From Comamonadaceae bacterium (GTDB lineage Bacteria; Pseudomonadota; Gammaproteobacteria; Burkholderiales; Burkholderiaceae_C), in contig JAIXPL010000043.1 of the NCBI GenBank assembly GCA_027486255.1, positions 1-64,000 of the forward strand: DNA of 64,000 nt. Reading direction: 5' to 3'. The position numbers and the translations under genes were made by a program. Shown here in pieces: positions 61,332 to 64,000 of this stretch (position 1 is its first letter; every line of letters begins with the position of its first letter). The notes below the pieces were generated by a model. It searched no databases. It had not been told where the DNA came from and saw only the letters and a list, made by a program, of their open reading frames with translations.

Positions 61332-62066
61332 ATGACTGTCATGTCCCTGCCCGATCGCGAACCTGGCCAGAGCCGCTATGGCGCCCTGGCCAGCGCGCTG
61401 CGCGCACGGGTGATTGCAGGTGAATGGCCTCCGGGCTCGGCCCTGCCTTCGGAGCAGACACTGGCCTCAGAACACGGCGTGGCGCTGGGCACGCTCAGGC
61501 GCGCGCTCGAACTGCTCGAACATCAAGGCCTGATTGAGCGCTTGCATGGTCGGGGCACCTTTGTGCGGGCGGGTCTGGCGGGCGCCAGCATGATGCGATT
61601 CTTCCGCTTTGGCGACCGCTCAGGCGAAGTGCCCCATTCGCGCATCTTGTCGCGCAAAACGTCGGTGCTGCCGGCGGCAGCGGCACGGGCGCTTGGCCTG
61701 GCACCGGGCGAGGCAGCGCTCAAGCTGCGTCGCTTGCGCAGCCTGGGGGGCGAGCCCTGTCTGCTCGAAGACATCTGGCTGCCGCTGCCCCTCTTCGAGT
61801 CTCTGGCCGCAGGTGAGCCCAGCGGCTGGAGCGACCTGCTCTACCCGCTGTACGCCGAACGCTGCGGGGTGCATGTGCACCGCGCCGTGGAGGACATCGG
61901 CTTTGACCGACTCATTGCGGCCGACGCCCGACAGCTGGGTCTGAGTGCGGGCCATCCTTGCGCCAAAGTCATCCGCCAGGCCTTTGACCTGGCGGGCCGC
62001 TGCGTGGAGCACCGCGTCACACGCGGCGACGCCCACGCGTTTCACTACACCGTGTCCATCACCTGA
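61332..62066 (+). CDS. GntR/HutC-family transcriptional regulator (UTRA domain)
   Basis: The 244-residue protein has an N-terminal winged helix (ALRARVIAGEWPPGSALPSEQTLASEHGVALGTLRRALELLEHQGLIERLHGRGTFV pattern) and a C-terminal UTRA ligand domain (ALKLRRLRSLGGEPCLLEDIWLP ... HAFHYTVSI). It heads a cluster with a Bug protein and a lactonase-like hydrolase and probably responds to their substrate. A start at 61341 (MSLPDREPG) is plausible. Confidence 0.9.
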   Translation: MTVMSLPDREPGQSRYGALASALRARVIAGEWPPGSALPSEQTLASEHGVALGTLRRALELLEHQGLIERLHGRGTFVRAGLAGASMMRFFRFGDRSGEVPHSRILSRKTSVLPAAAARALGLAPGEAALKLRRLRSLGGEPCLLEDIWLPLPLFESLAAGEPSGWSDLLYPLYAERCGVHVHRAVEDIGFDRLIAADARQLGLSAGHPCAKVIRQAFDLAGRCVEHRVTRGDAHAFHYTVSIT

Positions 62067-62076
62067 AGGAGATCCC

Positions 62077-63060
62077 ATGGCCCTGCCATCCCTGTCCCGC
62101 CGCCGCCTGCTCCAAGGCGCAACCGCCTGCATCGCCCTGCCCGGCCTACAAGCCCGCGCCAGCATCGCTGGTGGCAAGCCCATCAGCTTGGTGGTCAGCT
62201 ACCCGGCCGGCGGCGGCGCCGACCTGATGGCGCGGCTGATCGCGCCGCGCCTATCGGAGGCCCTGGGCCAGCCCGTGGTCGTGGAAAACCGACCGGGCGC
62301 CAGCGGCACGCTGGCCGCGCAGCACGTGGCCCGCTCCGCGCCTGATGGCAGCACCCTGCTGCTGGACGCTTCCTCCTACGCCGTGAACCCTGCCCTCTTT
62401 CCCAAGCTGCCCTACGACACGGCCACCGCCTTCACGCCGCTGGCGGTGCTGGCGCTCTACCCCAATGTCCTGGTGGCGCATCCCGGCTTCGAAGCCAAGA
62501 CCGTGGCCGACGTCATCCGCCTGGCCCGCAGCAAGCCACGCAGCATCGCCTACGCCTCCTCGGGCAACGGCTCGGCGCAGCACCTGGCCGGCGCACTCTT
62601 CGAAGACCTGGCCAAGGTGGAGCTGGTTCACGTGCCCTACCGCGGCGGCGGCCCGGCCCTCAACGACGTGATGGGCGGTCAGGTGCCGCTCTTTTTTGCC
62701 AATGTGGCCTCCTCGCTGGGCCACATCCAGTCGGGCCGCCTGCGCCCCATGGCGGTGACCGCCAAGCTGCGCAGCCGCGCCCTGCCCGAGGTGCCCACCA
62801 TGGAGCAGTCGGGCGTCAAGGGCCATGAGGTGCTGGAGTGGAACCCGGTGCTGGCACCGGCGGGCCTGCCCGCGCCACTGCGCGCACAGCTGGCTGCCGC
62901 CCTTCGCAAGGCCATGGGCGAGCCGGAGGTGCTGGGCCGCGTGCGTTCGCTGGGCGGCGATGTGTTCGACGGCAACGAGGACGCCGCTGCCAAGTTTTTG
63001 AAGGACCAGCAAAGGCTGTGGGGCCGGCTGGTGAGCGAACGCGGCATCACCGGTGGCTAA
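62077..63060 (+). CDS. Bug-family periplasmic solute-binding protein
   Basis: The 327-residue protein has an RRR-type signal (MALPSLSRRRLLQGATACIA), ISLVVSYPAGGGADLMARLIA, VVVENRPGASGTLAAQ and HVPYRGGGPALNDVMGGQ. It is the third Bug gene here without TctAB. It has an AAGGAG site, lies 10 bp after the GntR gene, and overlaps the hydrolase gene. Confidence 0.92.
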   Translation: MALPSLSRRRLLQGATACIALPGLQARASIAGGKPISLVVSYPAGGGADLMARLIAPRLSEALGQPVVVENRPGASGTLAAQHVARSAPDGSTLLLDASSYAVNPALFPKLPYDTATAFTPLAVLALYPNVLVAHPGFEAKTVADVIRLARSKPRSIAYASSGNGSAQHLAGALFEDLAKVELVHVPYRGGGPALNDVMGGQVPLFFANVASSLGHIQSGRLRPMAVTAKLRSRALPEVPTMEQSGVKGHEVLEWNPVLAPAGLPAPLRAQLAAALRKAMGEPEVLGRVRSLGGDVFDGNEDAAAKFLKDQQRLWGRLVSERGITGG

Positions 63061-63898
63061 AGCATGCGGCGCCATCGGCTGCGGCTGGGACGCGCATGTG
63101 CACGTCTTCGATGCGGCTGCCCCCGCGCGCGCCGGCCATTACCAGCCGCAGACGCACACCCTGGCCGAGATCGAGGCGCACAGCGCCTCGCACGGCATCG
63201 GCCACCTCGTGCTGGTGCAGCCCAGCGTGTACGGCACCGACCACAGCGTGATGCTGCGCGCTCTGCGGCAGGCCCCGGGCCGCCACCGGGGCGTGGCTGT
63301 GGTGGACGCCTCGGTCAGCGATGCGGCGCTCGATGAACTTCACGAGGCTGGCGTGCGCGGTGTGCGCTTTAACACCATCTCGCCCGTGGGCAACGGCGAG
63401 GAAGCGCTGCACGCGTTGGCCCCGCGCCTGCGCGAACGCGGCTGGCATGTGCAGTGGTACATCGCGCCCCGGCAGCTGCCGCACCTGGTGGCCCTGCAGC
63501 GCCAGACGGGCCTGACCTTCGTGCTGGACCATCTGGCGGGTCTGGCCGCCGACCAGCCCGAGGCCCAGCGGCCCTGGCAGGCCCTGGCGGAACTGGCGCA
63601 CACCGGGGCCTGGCTCAAGCTCTCTGGCTGGTACCGACTGGGCACCAGCACGCCCTATGCAGCCATGGTGCCGCTGATCCGCCAGGCCAGCGCCCCCTTT
63701 GGTGACCGGCTGGTCTGGGGCTCGGACTGGCCCCACACCTCGCTGCCCGCGCAAGCTGCCTCGCGTCACGACAGCCTGCTGGCGCCCGCACAAGAAGCCC
63801 TGGGGGAATCCGGCCTGAAAGCCGTGCTGCAAACGCATGCGCCCAGGCTTTACGACGCAGCGCCCATGCGCGTGACGCAACACTCTTCTATGGATTGA
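63053..63898 (+). CDS. amidohydrolase 2 family protein, PDC-lactonase (LigI)-like
   Basis: The 281-residue TIM-barrel protein has WDAHVHVFD near the start, LVLVQPSVYGTDHSVMLRAL, RGVRFNTISPVG, WYIAPRQLP, FVLDHLAG and LVWGSDWPHTSLP. This is the COG3618 pattern that includes 2-pyrone-4,6-dicarboxylate lactonase of the protocatechuate 4,5-cleavage route. Because phthalate is converted to protocatechuate at the other end of the window, a related role is attractive, but several other lactones are possible. It starts at GTG 63053, overlapping the Bug stop by 8 bp. Confidence 0.82.
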   Translation: MAKACGAIGCGWDAHVHVFDAAAPARAGHYQPQTHTLAEIEAHSASHGIGHLVLVQPSVYGTDHSVMLRALRQAPGRHRGVAVVDASVSDAALDELHEAGVRGVRFNTISPVGNGEEALHALAPRLRERGWHVQWYIAPRQLPHLVALQRQTGLTFVLDHLAGLAADQPEAQRPWQALAELAHTGAWLKLSGWYRLGTSTPYAAMVPLIRQASAPFGDRLVWGSDWPHTSLPAQAASRHDSLLAPAQEALGESGLKAVLQTHAPRLYDAAPMRVTQHSSMD

Positions 63899-63932
63899 GC
63901 GCGGGACCGCAATTGACCGCGCTGTGGCTGGC

Positions 63933-64000
63933 TCAGCCCTGCGGCTTGTGGCCATAAAGCCAGGGCAGGTCCATCAGGCGGCGACCCAGGGTCTTGAGGC
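63933..64000 (-). CDS. 3' end of an unidentified minus-strand gene, cut by the window edge
   Basis: The last 21 codons read LKTLGRRLMDLPWLYGHKPQG and stop. The frame is open to the window edge, the composition looks coding, and the gene would converge on the amidohydrolase gene. Too short to name. Confidence 0.45.
   Translation of the reverse strand, partial: LKTLGRRLMDLPWLYGHKPQG

Overview
The window is high-GC DNA from a betaproteobacterium, most likely Burkholderiales, family Comamonadaceae. The evidence is three orphan Bug-type periplasmic binding proteins, the rpsT / DUF3579 / argD / argF order, a complete edd-eda Entner-Doudoroff pair, and a rho-independent terminator of the CGCT-CCCCC-GGGGG-AGCG type behind ettA. 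The species cannot be fixed from sequence alone.

Region 1 (1-15,500) is catabolic. It opens with two membrane-bound cytochrome c subunits, then a hemerythrin. A phthalate 4,5-dioxygenase pathway follows: reductase (pht2-like), dihydrodiol dehydrogenase (pht4-like) and a MarR regulator on the plus strand, meeting 4,5-dihydroxyphthalate decarboxylase (pht5-like) and the Rieske oxygenase (pht3-like) on the minus strand. A Bug/TSUP pair diverges from pht2 and probably supplies uptake. Two near-identical palindromes (4033-4048, 9104-9133) sit in the two outer promoters and look like the shared operator. Next come a second Bug gene, a ThDP-dependent decarboxylase-like enzyme and the 3' stump of an aldehyde dehydrogenase. 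A divergent regulator with a DNA-binding head fused to a citrate-synthase-like domain follows, then an MFS exporter and an RluA-type pseudouridine synthase.

Region 2 (15,500-36,240) holds housekeeping and surface genes: yaeQ, a TonB receptor, ettA, rhlE, a large secreted FG-GAP/RTX protein, an FGE-fold protein without active-site cysteines, an M20 amidohydrolase, gloA, edd-eda, chaC, a MobA-like transferase and pdxH.

Region 3 (36,240-48,860) is the standout: a contact-dependent inhibition (CDI) locus in the order transporter (TpsB/CdiB), HlyC-like lysine acyltransferase (CdiC), 2,725-residue CdiA and a lipoprotein immunity gene. A second, displaced toxin/immunity module follows, whose toxin half carries a one-base deletion at the conserved His-Asp motif. 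Further cdiA debris runs up to folK. The AT-rich toxin/immunity stretch (about 46,700-48,280) differs strongly in base composition from its surroundings.

Region 4 (48,840-64,000) is mostly core genome: folK, pcnB, a HAD phosphatase and hda in an overlapping run; purM; a PA2778/PA2779-like pair; a SirB1-like gene; murJ; rpsT; DUF3579; argD-argF; and a YkgJ-type protein. It closes with a GntR - Bug - lactonase-like amidohydrolase cluster and the 3' end of an unidentified minus-strand gene.
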